DNA from: Balanoglossus misakiensis
Taxonomy: Eukaryota; Hemichordata
Length of the DNA: 64,000 nt
Reading direction: 5' to 3'
Assembly (NCBI GenBank): GCA_040954595.2
Contig: CM082576.2
Coordinates: 6,696,001-6,760,000 of the forward strand
Shown here: positions 48,964 to 60,800 of the stretch, piece after piece
Layout of the letters: every line of letters starts with the position of its first letter
Numbering within the stretch: position 1 is the stretch's first letter
Translations under genes and position numbers: made by a program
The notes under the pieces: generated by a model
Told to the model about the DNA's origin: nothing
Database searches by the model: none
The model's input: the letters and a program-made list of their open reading frames with translations, nothing else

Positions 48964-51900
48964 ATGACTTCCAAAGCGCGGATAGTGATCTGTCTGCTTA
49001 GAAATGACCTCAGACTTCATGATAATGAGGTATGTATTGGCATTCAGAAAGTGATTTTTTTTCAGGCTTGTGGGGTCGGAGGGGCAATGCTTTACACGTG
49101 TAGGTGTAGTACAGTGCATACCGCACCTCCGGTTTAATTCCGTGAATAAGCTGCCAATTCAACATATTTGCAGTCATGGGATTTCTTTCTGGCGTCACGA
49201 ATCCTTATAGCATGCATATAGCTTTTTATCAAGGCGAGGCCTCACGATTGATTTTGTATATTGCAATTTTTTCAAGTATAACGCAAATAAGTACGTATAT
49301 TGCAAAATTGTTGACCAGGTTTTTCGGTATTCTTTATTTTCGTCTCTTTACAACTGTTCTTTCCTGTTGCTTGGGGTGAAATTTCATAATCCATATACTC
49401 TAGCATAGCTACATTATATATTCCATGGAGTTACCTTGTGTGTATTATACTGGATTCCGTCGGCGAGGGCGCAATATAGAACCCCCCCCCCCCGGGTGAA
49501 CTTGATCCCTGGCAATGCTCAGCTGCCTCTGCATCCCTGTTCCCAGATTCCATTCTAGTTATCAAAATGATGAAACAAATGCTCATCAAGTAGAATTTTA
49601 AGCGCATACTTTATAGTGCAGTAATGTATGTGTCACAATGTTGCAGATTCTCCACTGGGCTCACCACAATGCGGACTACATCGTCCCGTTGTACTGTTTT
49701 GATCCAAGGCATTATGCCGGCACTTACCACTTCAACTTTCCCAAAACTGGAGCCTTCAGGTTGAAATTTCTACTGGAAAGTATTGCTGATCTCAGGCAAT
49801 CTCTGCAAAAGGCAAACAGGTATGTTAATTGTCTAAGGTTTGGGTCTTTTTTAGATTTAACAAAAAAATTGAAATACAGGAAACCAAATTTTTAAGTTGG
49901 TTTTACATGTCATAATTTGCATGTAATAACGCAGGTCTGTACCCCAGAAAAGATTTCTTCAATGAGACCAATTACTGGTTTACACAACAAAACCACAATT
50001 ACCATCACCACCACCACCATCATCACCCCAGATGTGACAGTATTGTTACTAGTACATACAGCACACAACAGCAATGTACGAACTGAAATACAGAAAAGGA
50101 TTTGTGAATCACGGTGAGAGTGATTGATATACATGGTACATGGTTATAACTTAGATTTAATCAGTCACTTGACTAACTTCAAACACCAAGAAAATTGTTC
50201 AATGTTTGTGGTGTGTCTTTATAGTGGACTGATTGTGCGGAGAGGGAAGCCAGAAACAGTCCTACCGGAACTTATTGAAAGATTAGGAAAAGCGAACATC
50301 TCAGCTGTGGCACTGCAGGAGGAGGTAAAGTCTGATGGATGATCCAGTGAACAGTAATTTCATTGATTCTGACCAAAGATTCTTCCCACAATAGGGTGAC
50401 CCATTATAATCATAACTACTGATAACCTTTGACCCAGAACTATTTCTGGCCAACTTTTTAATAAAGTTCTAATATTATGCATCAATATTTGAAACTTGTA
50501 CTCATTTGATGAATATTGATGATACATGGAAAAGAAAAGTACTAATAATGTAATTCTATGATGGATTTTCGAATCATATGTGAAATTTACTTGGAGGTGA
50601 AAGACAAGTCAAGGTGAAAGACGAAAGACCCATCCACAGAGATTTTCTGAAGATTCCTCTCGTAAAATTGGTATTGGTAACTTTATTTTTGTAGGCTACA
50701 AAAGAAGAACTTGATGTCGAGTCAGCACTGGAGAAATGTGGAGTTCCGATCAAAAAATTCTGGGGTTCTACCTTATATCACAGAGACGACTTACCGTTCA
50801 ACGTAAAACAGTAAGAAAAATAACATTTATTTCACATTGGAACATTCACATGCAGAAAAGTCACTCAAAGATTTGTACTGCTTGGGGAAATCAGATGTTT
50901 TTTTGCAGATAGAATGTCAGGAGGGAGCATGAGGCAAAATCAATTTTTCCTTGCTCAGAATAGAATATATTATTATTACAATTGGCAATTAAAATTGTTG
51001 TCTCATGTTGCAGATTACCGAACGTGTACACAGAGTTTCGCAAAAGAGTGGAAGCCCAATCTCGCGTAAGACGCACAGTCAAGTTACCGGATGCGTTGAA
51101 ACCATTGGTAGAGGGGCTGGAGGAAGGTGACTTGCCAACCATGGAAGACTTGGACATGAAAGGTAATGTTGTCCACAGGTCATTTTCAGTAATAAAAAAT
51201 ACATTTGCTACATGTACACTGATCAATGTTTACTTAACCAGCTTTCTTCACATTCAACACAAAGACAGTTCTGAGACTTACCCCCTGGATAAATCATATA
51301 TCATCAAGGATGTTTCACTGTATCTTGTTTGGTCTAAAATATCAAGTTGTAGGAGGACATTCAAAATATGCATGTGAAAAGAGCAACCATGAATGTGTAG
51401 CCTTGCAGGAGATACAGTTGCCTATAGCAACAGCGTTACTTCAGTTTTGCTCAGTGAAATCAAAAGCTCAGTGGGACTCACTTAATTGTTGATGTTTTGG
51501 CAGCTCCGGAGAATGACAGCAGAACAGCCTTCCCATTCCAAGGAGGAGAGACTGCAGCCCTGGCCAGGTTACACTACTATCTATGGCAATCGGTAAGTTT
51601 GGATTGGTTTAAATTATCACCCACATTTATAATTTGTCTCCATCAGAAGTTTTTGTTGTTGCCCAGGAACTGTTGTGGTTGTTGTTCATCTTGTTCTCAA
51701 ATATTTCCTGCAGGACTGTGTGGCAAGTTACAAGGAAACCAGGAATGGCCTGATAAGTTCTGATTATTCTACCAAGTTTTCCACATGGTGAGTGAAAAAA
51801 ATAACTGTGTCCACGTTTATGCATTTGTGCGTGTGTGATCTCTGGCAATGCCATAGTACAACAATGCAGTTGAAAAGGAAATCTTGGTTGCATTGTTAAA

Positions 51901-53684
51901 TTTCACCACTCAGCTCCATCAAGTTTCAGCTAAATTGCCAGTATTGAGATTGATTTTCTTGCATTTTATCAATTTGACTGCAGGTTAGCACTGGGCTGTA
52001 TTTCACCAAGACGGATATACGAAGAAATACAGAATTATGAACATCAGAGAACGGCAAATCAGTCAACATATTGGTGAGTTTGGGGTTATAACTATCAAGA
52101 TGAAACACATAGTTGTGTCTTTAATCATTGGTTTTAAAAACAGGCAATTTAATTGATTGAATGATTCGAATGAATGAATGAATGAATGTGTTTGGAACAT
52201 AATTGTCTTCTAATCATAATTTACTAAACATAGTTTTGTGGGTGTTTGAAATTCATATGCTTTCTCACGCAGGGTCACATTTGAGCTTCTTTGGAGGGAC
52301 TACTTCAAATTTGTTGCACTGAAGTTTGGAGATAGACTATTTTATCTGAAAGGTAGGTAAAAGTAATAGATATTTTTTGAACATTTTTAGAAGAACAATT
52401 TAACACATACATTGTAGATTAGAGGGAGGTAAACATTGCAGTATTCAAGATGGGAAAAAGTAGGATTTTGCGAGTTGTAACCTGAATGTGTACAATTGGT
52501 ACAATATGATCCATGTTTTCTGTTCTGTCTGTGCTGAGATGAGCAACCTTGAATTGAGATTCAAGTTTTAATAAGAGTTCACGACTGTGACAAAATTATC
52601 CCAAATAGGTTTTCAAGACAAGGAGATAGATTGGAAGCAGGATATGAACTTGTTCAATGCCTGGAAGGAAGGGAAAACTGGGGTTCCCTTTGTTGATGCC
52701 AACATGAGAGAATTAGCGGCCACTGGGTTCATGTCCAACAGAGGTCGCCAGAATGTGGCCAGCTTCTTGACGAAAGACTTGAGACTCGACTGGAGACTAG
52801 GCGCAGAATGGTTCGAGTCCCTGCTGGTCAGTAACTAAGCTTCTTTCTATTTGTCTGGATTTTATCGGATTGTGACTTTATCATGGGTAATGGGGCAGTG
52901 CAAGAAAACAACTTTGTGTGTAACGTCTTTCACTTCTGTGTTTGGCAGCTTGATCATGATGTATGCAGTAACTACGGCAACTGGTTGTACAGCGCTGGCA
53001 TTGGTAATGACCCCAGGCAGGACAGGAAATTCAACATGGTCAAACAAGGATTGGACTATGACCCACAGGTATAAGAGCAATGATAGTTCTCGACGTGGGA
53101 GTTTTCAATTTCTATTACTGTACTCAACTTTCACATGAAGGTCGTTGTGACCCTCTTGGGTTTCACTTCACTTTCCTACGGGCTTGTTTCTAAATCAACA
53201 CTCCACACTATACGCAGTACGTGTTATTCGACATCTACTGGCTGATGAAAAAAAACCACTCATGTTACTGTTCGGTAAGCCACTCCATTTAATTGTTCTG
53301 TTCAGGGTGAATACATTCGTCTCTGGGTTCCAGAGCTGGCGGGGATAAAGAGTGGCGATGTTCATACACCATGGATACTTAGCAGCGCATCGCTGTCACA
53401 CGCTGGCATCTCACTGGGCGAGACTTACCCTTCACCAGTTGTCATGGCACCAGAGTGGAACAGACATGTCAAGCAACCTGTAAGTTTTTATTCAAGAAAA
53501 TTCAATTCTTGCTCAATCAACCTCAGCATTTTTTTGCTTCTGATGATTATGATATTTCTCTCATTTGCAAACGGCTTGCTTTCTCTTACAGGGTAGAAGA
53601 GGCAAAGGACCCTCACATACTCCACCAAAACACAAGAACAGAGGAATTGATTTCTACTTTTCAAGCAAAGGTGGCAAGCCATAA
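48964..53684 (+). CDS. cry-dash: Cryptochrome DASH (single-strand-preferring DNA photolyase family)
   Basis: Thirteen exons: 48964-49029, 49647-49819, 50225-50324, 50695-50810, 51014-51162, 51504-51592, 51714-51787, 51984-52073, 52273-52352, 52609-52826, 52949-53068, 53306-53479 and 53592-53684. They join without a break to 513 aa, the usual family length. The N-terminal alpha/beta domain starts [15 protein letters not shown] and carries [11 protein letters not shown]. The FAD domain carries [13 protein letters not shown] (353-365), DWRLGAEWF (373-381) and [12 protein letters not shown]. Asn393 fits the residue opposite flavin N5. Trp321, Trp374 and Trp397 are spaced 53 and 23 apart, exactly as the electron-transfer triad W306/W359/W382 of E. 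coli photolyase. The C-terminus (RGIDFYF) is typical of CRY-DASH. Known role: FAD-dependent, blue-light-driven repair of pyrimidine dimers, chiefly in single-stranded or loop DNA. An in-frame ATG at 48814 could add 50 residues. The gene converges with COA8. Confidence 0.96.
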
Positions 53685-54182
53685 TGACTGTTCACAAAAG
53701 TGGGACAGGTCAAACAATTTCAATTGAAGCCGAGATGTGGTGCATTTGGAGGTTTACCAATGGTCAAGGGCATTCATGAGAAGATTTGAGACAGTCAAGG
53801 TGATTGTATGGGCCAAGGCTGAGAAAATGTACATGACTACATGCATTTTGGCATTCTCTTATTGTGGACCACAGCCAGATTGCTGGTGGAGTATCAGTGA
53901 TGGTCGCAAGCATTTGGCAAACAGAATATACCATTGCACTGATATCATCTACTGATGACAGCCCATCTTTGAGTAGACAGCATCTTTGCAAAAACGCTAC
54001 AGGCAGGAACTCGAGGAATTTCAGCGCATCCGAAAATCTGGAGCATGAAGAGGAGGGGACTCCGATTTTGTGAAAGATGTCAGTGCAAGTGGGCTCAACT
54101 GATGGGAATGTGGGGGGGGGGGGGGTCATAAATGGAAACACCATCAATCCAGATACATGTGACACTCTAAGTTTTAATGCAA

Positions 54183-54188
54183 ATTAAA
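54183..54188 (+). terminator. Possible polyadenylation signal (ATTAAA) for cry-dash
   Basis: ATTAAA lies about 500 bp after the cry-dash stop, on the coding strand. It is the commonest variant of AATAAA. The true cleavage site is unknown. Confidence 0.35.
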
Positions 54189-54236
54189 ATATTTTCACAT
54201 CTCAGTTTCATTCTCATGATGAACTATGGTCATATA

Positions 54237-54242
54237 TTTATT
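54237..54242 (-). terminator. Possible polyadenylation signal (AATAAA) for COA8
   Basis: TTTATT on the plus strand reads AATAAA on the COA8 strand, 144 bp after its stop codon. With the signal at 54183 it implies the 3' ends of the two convergent transcripts nearly touch or overlap. Confidence 0.45.
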
Positions 54243-54385
54243 TCACTTGAGTTGAATTTGCTCGAAAAGAATTGAGTTCTACTGTTTTTTTCCAGAGCAT
54301 TTCTTGTAGTACCAGAAGTGAAACCCTGCACTCACACTGGAGGGCAAACAGTCATAGACAACAGATAGAGGAAGTCCTGTCATTG

Positions 54386-55239
54386 TCACGATCCCCTTCT
54401 CCTGAACAGCCTCTGTATATTTGCTCGAAGTGCCAGCCACAGTGTTTTTAGATTCCTTTTATACCACTCCTTGTTGTAGTCCTTAAGTTTAGACTGATTT
54501 TCATTTAGGAACTGTCTGTAAAACTCCGACATCTCTTCTGCTGTCAGAACATGTTTGGTTCCATCGCCGTGAAGAAGTGGAGATCCTTTCTCCTGTTCTT
54601 TCTTTTCTATGAACTCTTCCTTCGTCTGCAAGTAGAATGAAATAAAAGCGGTAATATTTAACTCCTCAGTGGCACTGCAACAACTTGTCACCTGGCATCT
54701 AAAAGCTCCATGCATAAAGTCACTTTGCAATGGTTCTGTACAGGCCATTCAAGGACAAATGGATCTCTTTTTGCATTTAGAAACAAATTATGCATGTACC
54801 TTGATGAAACTTGCATTGTGTTTCCTCCAGAACTCGTGATTAAATCTGTCATTGTCTTCTCGCATTAACCTGTAGGTCCTCTCGGCTTCTGATTCACCTT
54901 CAGGGATATAATATTTCACTTGGCGTATGTTTGACAGTTTATCTGGAGGTCCTATCCAGTTTCTCTCGGACCCGACTGCTGGGTTTTTCTGTTGGGGCTG
55001 GCTGGGGTCAGTTACCTGCGTTTAAAACAAAGGATGCGTTTCTGAGTGTTTGTATTTTTATGTGTGTGAAAAACAAGAGTGATACATGTAGTGAGATTGA
55101 CCTGCCCCCCCCCCCCCCCCGTTCCAGAGAAAGATAAGATGAAACATGCATTTCTGCTGACCTTCGTGCTGTTACAAAGGCACTGAAGTGGGGCCAAGGG
55201 AACATTTGGCACACGTCTTATCCAGTTCGAGACGATCAT
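54386..55239 (-). CDS. COA8: Cytochrome c oxidase assembly factor 8 (formerly APOPT1)
   Basis: Three exons, 55162-55239, 54800-55015 and 54386-54625, join in phase 0 to 177 aa. The family core is plain: WIGPPDKLSNIR, then a KYYIPEGES segment, a basic/acidic helical stretch (RLMREDNDRFNHEFWRKHN), LTAEEMSEFYRQFL, and DYNKEWYKRNLKTLWLALRA near the C-terminus. Residues 1-26 (MIVSNWIRRVPNVPL..) are Arg-containing, free of acid residues and suited to a mitochondrial presequence. Known role: a small matrix-facing mitochondrial protein that supports complex IV assembly and protects it under oxidative stress. The first donor (AAG|GTCAGC) is not ideal but is the one that keeps phase. The gene is divergent from the nuclear protein gene at 55354. 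Confidence 0.93.
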
Positions 55240-55353
55240 CTTCGTCTATGCATGCCACATCCAGTCATACATACACGATCGAACGTACACACTCAATTAG
55301 TGACCTGACCCGGAAGTGTTTCAACTGACCTCTCCCATAATGCACATTTTAAA
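55240..55353. promoter_or_regulatory. Bidirectional promoter between COA8 and the Ser/Lys-rich protein gene
   Basis: Only 114 bp separate the two divergent start codons, so both must be driven from here or from inside the first exons. At 55308-55318 the string ACCCGGAAGTG is an ETS/GABP-type site, common in bidirectional and nuclear-encoded mitochondrial gene promoters. The rightward start codon sits in AAAATGGCGGAC, close to the YY1 consensus, which often overlaps start codons of TATA-less genes. No TATA box is seen. Confidence 0.65.
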
Positions 55354-57329
55354 ATGGCGGACGAGAGAGGTAAGTTTGACTTTGTAGGAAATCAATATTT
55401 CCTAACTCTCGATTTGTTTCCGTTTCGGAACTGTCAGCTTTGCTTAAACAGGAATCATCAAATGAAAATGAGATGTTGGGAACACTGACGGTTAGTTGTC
55501 AGGAACTGTATCTTTGTTTCTACGTAATGCGAACGATGCCGGACGGACGTCGGACCGGTTTACAGTACGTGTACTGTAGCACGTGATGATCGATATGTAC
55601 GGTAATAGTAATTTGCTGTCATTTAGCTGCAGAATCGTAGCTTGGGCTTTTGCCTGGTTTTGTGTGTACCGGTTTTGCCGTCCCCTCACAATACCAGGCA
55701 AAACCTCGAGGTACTACGGTACTCACTGCAGCTAGTTGTTTTGCCTTGAAGTTGAACTGAACTCAATTTGCTACATTGATTCATTTATATTCATTCACTG
55801 TACATTTTCACTCTCAATAGATCGCGGTCGGTCAAGGAAAAAGCGAAGACATTCATCACCTTCGAGCACATCCTCAAGCTCAAGGAGCCCATCAGAAAGT
55901 AGCCAGGAACACAAAAGAAAGAAATGCAAGAAGCGGGGGCGTTCAGCGAGCAGTAGTAGCAGTAGCAGTAATGATGATCACATAAAACACAGTAGAAGAT
56001 ACAGGACAAGAAGTTCATCATCCTCATCATCATCTAGTTCAGAATCATCAGGTGCAGGTATAAACATTTAAATTTTAAGTACTACATGTATGCAAGATTA
56101 ATAGAATCCAGGATGAATTGTGAGTTTGGCTGTTTGTACTTATCTGTGGTGTGGTACAAACTATTGGCAGGGTTTACACTCATTGCCTGCTAAACATTAA
56201 GGGGGCACAGCCATTACATTTATTTCAATTCCCATTTATTGTTCTAAATTCTTTTGGTTTTTGTAACACAGCCCCCCTTGATCTATTCTCAATTTTCAGA
56301 GCAAAGGAAGAAGAAGAAAAAGAAGAAAGAAAAGAAAAAGAAGAGAAAGGTATTCTTTGACTTATGAAGCATTTTTGTGACCATCCCTCAGTGGCCATAC
56401 AAATTATAGCTTGTTTGTGCATACCCGATAAAATAAAACTTTTGCTTTGTATAAATGTAAATGAAGAAGTATAATTACACAATTTTTGTAAGTGAACTGG
56501 AGATTTATATGACTGCTTGCTTCATCTTTCTTTCCCCTTTCAGAAAGAGAAAAAGAAGAAACGAAAGAAAGAGAAAGAAAAAGAAAAGAAGAAAAAGGGT
56601 GGCCCTGGCCCTGTTCAGCTATCACAGGTATGAGCAGGACTTATTGCTTGTGTGAAAGGGATTGTGAAATACCAGTCACCTGTGTTAGTGGCCACTTAGA
56701 CACGTAACCACTGGTCACCAAATTAAGTTTTCAGTTTTCCTAGGGTGAGATTTGTCTATAATGTTCACTGTAACTGCAGTAATTCACTTACCTCATGCAT
56801 TCTTTACATACATTATGCTCCTTTCTCAACAGCAGAAATTTGAAAAGAAGGCAATTTATTTGTGTCTTGCAGTTCATGAAAGAGCGCAGAGATAAGGAAG
56901 AAGCAAGGAGTTCTGTCTCTGGCCACAAGATAAAGTTGAAAGTCAAGAAGAGCAGCAAGGACAAAGAGGTGGGTTTCTTTTTTGAAGAACACCACCAGAA
57001 CGTCATGTCAGAACAAAAGGTTCAAATGGGACATCAGATATGCTCAGCATACTTAAAAGAAAGATTTTACTCTTTTATTCAAAACAAAAACCATGATACA
57101 GTAAAGTACAATAGATTCAAGTTAGCTTGTATTGTTCATTCTATGAAATCACAAAACTTTGTTTTCACATGTAATTTTTTGTTAAAAATCTACTTTAAAA
57201 AGCCTGCAAGTGAAAGACAGTACTTTCTTGGTCAGGCAGTGTTTGTGTCAATGACTTCTTTTTCTATTTTTGCTTCAGCGTGATCGGAACAGAGAGCAGC
57301 TGCTTCATTTTCTCAATTCCACCATGTGA
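55354..57329 (+). CDS. Small Ser/Arg- and Lys-rich, probably nuclear, protein; not recognised
   Basis: Six exons, 55354-55369, 55821-56057, 56300-56349, 56544-56627, 56873-56968 and 57279-57329, join in consistent phases to 177 aa. The order is a short acidic/basic start (MADERDRGRSRKKRR), serine tracts alternating with basic patches (about 15-84), a pure Lys/Arg/Glu block (about 85-118), then a less repetitive end: GGPGPVQLSQFMKERRDKEEA, SGHKIKLKVKK, and RDRNREQLLHFLNSTM at the C-terminus. The RS/K composition suggests a nuclear, RNA-related protein. The non-repetitive last 60 residues look like the conserved part. I cannot name the family with confidence, so no function is given. The gene shares a promoter region with COA8 and converges with THADA. 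Confidence 0.8.
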
Positions 57330-57870
57330 GGGCAGATTCCCCTATGCGAGATCTTCACCGAGAAATGGCGATAGTGGTGTATTTGTTTAATATCTGTCAG
57401 TGTTGTCCAAGATTGGTGCTAGTCACTAGACACCACCACCATCATCATCAGGAGTCAAGTTACATAGACGGTGAAAAGGCACTTCCTGCTTATCAGATGT
57501 GATGCAGAGAATGGCTGTCACCACAAAAGCTGCTGATAGCTTGAGTTCTACTTGGATTCGGATGACAGGAAACCGCTGACAAAAGTTGCTCATATAATCT
57601 GACATGGAATGAGAGTTCTTTGACAGGTTTAAAAGTTTTCTTGTGATTCGTGTCAGTAACCACTGAACATTGTTCAATCCCTGGACTTAATGCAACGTAT
57701 TTATACAGGTCTTCCTTGCAGAATGACAAGTCAGTTACATATTACATATTTTATAAAATGTCGCATTTTTCATGCAGTAATTAAAGATGAATATTGATAT
57801 TGCAAATTTTGTGCAGGTTTTTGCGGAATGAATATTCCCATGACTTACAGCTTGAATCGCATCCTATTAT
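57330..57870. other. Convergent spacer between the Ser/Lys-rich protein gene and THADA
   Basis: Both coding regions end here, so it should hold both 3' UTRs. There is a short CAC/CAT tract near 57430-57450. I see no further coding exon. Minus-strand frames across 57426-57729 are open but lack similarity or splice context. Confidence 0.5.
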
Positions 57871-60800
57871 TCAAGCTAGCAGTCTGTACTTCTCAGTAAA
57901 TTCATTTACAACACTGGCAAGGTAGTGATTTAGGCCACAGCTTCCGTCCGATATAGTTTTCACGGTTTTGGAAACAGCTTCGACAAGTTGCCGATCCTGA
58001 TCCGCGAGAGGAAACTCTGCCAGTGCCGAGAGACAGGCGAAAGATCTGTACAGAAAGACACAGTGGGATCTGTACTTGCTGGTGTTCTGAAACGGGCAGT
58101 GGTTTCCCCGATCTAACGTGGACAGGATATCGCGCATCTTGGCGAGGAGATTGTGTCTGTTTTCCTGGATTGCTCGCACCTGTGTTGGCTGCAGTGGGGC
58201 CGACTCTCTTAACCAGTTCTGTAACGCCGCAACAGCCTGCTGGACAGTCTCTGTAGTTTCTGCGTAGGAGTTGGCCTCCCCTTTGTCATACAGCCTTTCA
58301 CTTTGTCCTTCTTCCTGAAAGACCAAGTTTGTGAGGGAGTGTGATGGGTGTGTGACAAGATATTTTAGTAATTGCAAATTTCTTGGCCAAAATAATACAT
58401 ATAGCAAAACAATGCCTCTATGAATTTCATTCCTTTTATAACAATTTGTAGAATTGAAAGTGCCTGGTTTGTTTGTGAAATATGATATCAAAACATATCT
58501 AACAATCATCTTTTAAGGTAACAAAATTACTAAGGCCAAGTACCATGGAGAAAATGGAAATTAATATAAGCAACATGGCTTACTTGGTCATCCAGAGCAA
58601 ATCCATCTTCAGAGATGTAAGAAAGGAGAAACGAAAACACAGCCGTCCAATTCCTGTTGCCATGGAGATGTATGACTGCAGGAAACACACTTCTCATGGC
58701 AATATTGCAATGTACATCTGATGAATCGTGCTCTGAAAGAAAAATATTTCAGACTCAAATTCGATCGTCCTTCGATCTAAGCGTGTACAATCCTTGTGAT
58801 TAATGCCAGTGCCCAAAGCCATTTGAAAATAGGAACCAATACAACTGTATCATCTTACATAGCACAGACCGAAAAGATAGTTTTTATGATCATGTGCTTC
58901 AGCTTGACACTGCCATGGTCCTGTTACAAAGGTTCTTAGTGGGTATCAGTTTCACAGCCATTGACAAACAGCCACAACTTACCAGACACTAGAGATGACA
59001 TAACCGCCGGCGTGACAGCTCTTCTGATTTCTTCCTCCTCCTCTTGCAACAAGATAATCACTGATTTCCATAGCGACAGTGACGCATCGCCTGGTGAGAT
59101 GTGACATAAAAAAAAAAATCCCCAGGGTTACATTGCTTCAATCTTTGAAGAGGTAGACGTTTCCATGGAAACAGTTTTACATAACTGAGTGAATGTATAT
59201 ACAAACAGAAGATGGCACATCCCTTCGGTGAATTTCAACAAATATTATATTTCAAGTGTAGGTTTACTCGAACTTAATTGAAACATCCTATTGTAAATAC
59301 TGTTGACAAATTTGTCTCGTGCAGTATACTGAAAAAGAGATGAGCAAGGTCACATTTCCAGTGTGTCATCTCATTTGGATTTGCCTTGTGTGTAAATCTC
59401 TCAAATGATTGAAATAGAAGATCAGTGTACCCTAAAGCAATGAGTACTGTGTATCATTGAAGCAAAATGCACTCCAAGGTGACCTTGGCATGCTGCTGAT
59501 GCAAAAACACTGAATCACAGAAACAAATGCTTGCCTCTAAATGCAGGGTGTCCTCTCTCTTAAAACACAAAGTCTACTACACAATTCCACTCAGTGTCTA
59601 CAACACAACTGGCTGACAAAAAGATATTCTTAGAAAATTCCCAACTTGACTAAAAAAAGCCAATGTATTGTAGCAAATGTCTCATCTTGACTATCAAGAA
59701 CAGATGTCAAGAGTGTACTCTATCACCTACCAAGTATTGCATCGGGATCGTGCAGGAGGTACCTGCCCACATGCACAATACTCTGAGCAGTTGTCAGTTT
59801 CAACGCCGTGGTTTCTCCAGCCGACGAGGTCACAGCCATGGTGTCTATCCACTTCTGAAAAACTCTGTGATGTTCATCGGCGCAGGAACTCTGTGGGCAA
59901 TAGAAACGTGGGATAATCTAGCAGTGCTGAAAATAAATACTAGCTGCGTGAGCTGTGATAGACACACGAAAATGTCATCACTTTACACGTAGAATTGTCA
60001 ATAAGGATGGTTTTATACCAATCTGCATCCAGGTGTAACTACTTTCTATTCAGTGTTCTTGACAATGGCAGAATATTTGCCGACCAGCCATTTGAGAACA
60101 TTACCTGCACAGCTTGCTCGTAAATAACAGGTACCAGTTTACTCATCAGCTGTACTAACGAACATGGAAGACCACATCTGTGAACAGAACAAAGTGACAA
60201 GTGACCAAAACTAGGATAACAATTTCATGTTTAAACTTGCACATGTTATTTCTACTGTCATTTTTTACAAAACACAAGTCAACTCACGTAGGTGTGTTCA
60301 GGATAATATCAAGCTTATCCTGCAGGAATGTAAATGCTTGCAAACATGTCCACGGATTAGAACCGGCTGGTCTCCATGGAAACACTAAAGTAAGATCATG
60401 GGCATCCAATGCCTCAAAAACCTGAAAAGAACGGATGATGAAATCTGTGATTTTTTGATTTTTTACAACCGAAAAGGAAGACATATAACAAAAAATATTC
60501 AATACAGAAATTTAAGTTAGTGATGATCCATATATGTGAAATATAGTTTATAATAGTGTAATGCTTACTTTGGACAAGCAGTCTGGGTTTGTTTCTTGTA
60601 ACATCATGTTTATTAAACTTGAGAAAACGTGGCCATCTTTGCATATCTTCCCAAACTCCGTGTCAGGGAGAGAAGTGCTCCTGAAGATCTTCACCAGGTT
60701 CGTTAGGATAAAAAGTCTGACTTCGTAAAACTGACTGTTCATGGTGTTGCTCAGCCACTGCAGATCTAAGTCTTTGTTTCCGTCTGTGGCTTTCAGCTTC

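Larger units (their letters stand above)
53685..54385. other. Convergent spacer between cry-dash and COA8, with 3' ends of both
   Basis: No coding exon is seen. It contains a C/G homopolymer tract near 54111-54125 and the likely polyadenylation signals of both genes. Open frames here on either strand lack family similarity. Confidence 0.6.

Noticed and set aside
57871-58509. Full-length reading of the 212-residue frame as the last THADA exon
   Set aside because: The part above 58314 is intron: a clear acceptor (TTTCAG) lies at 58315 and phase agrees with the exon at 58584-58732.
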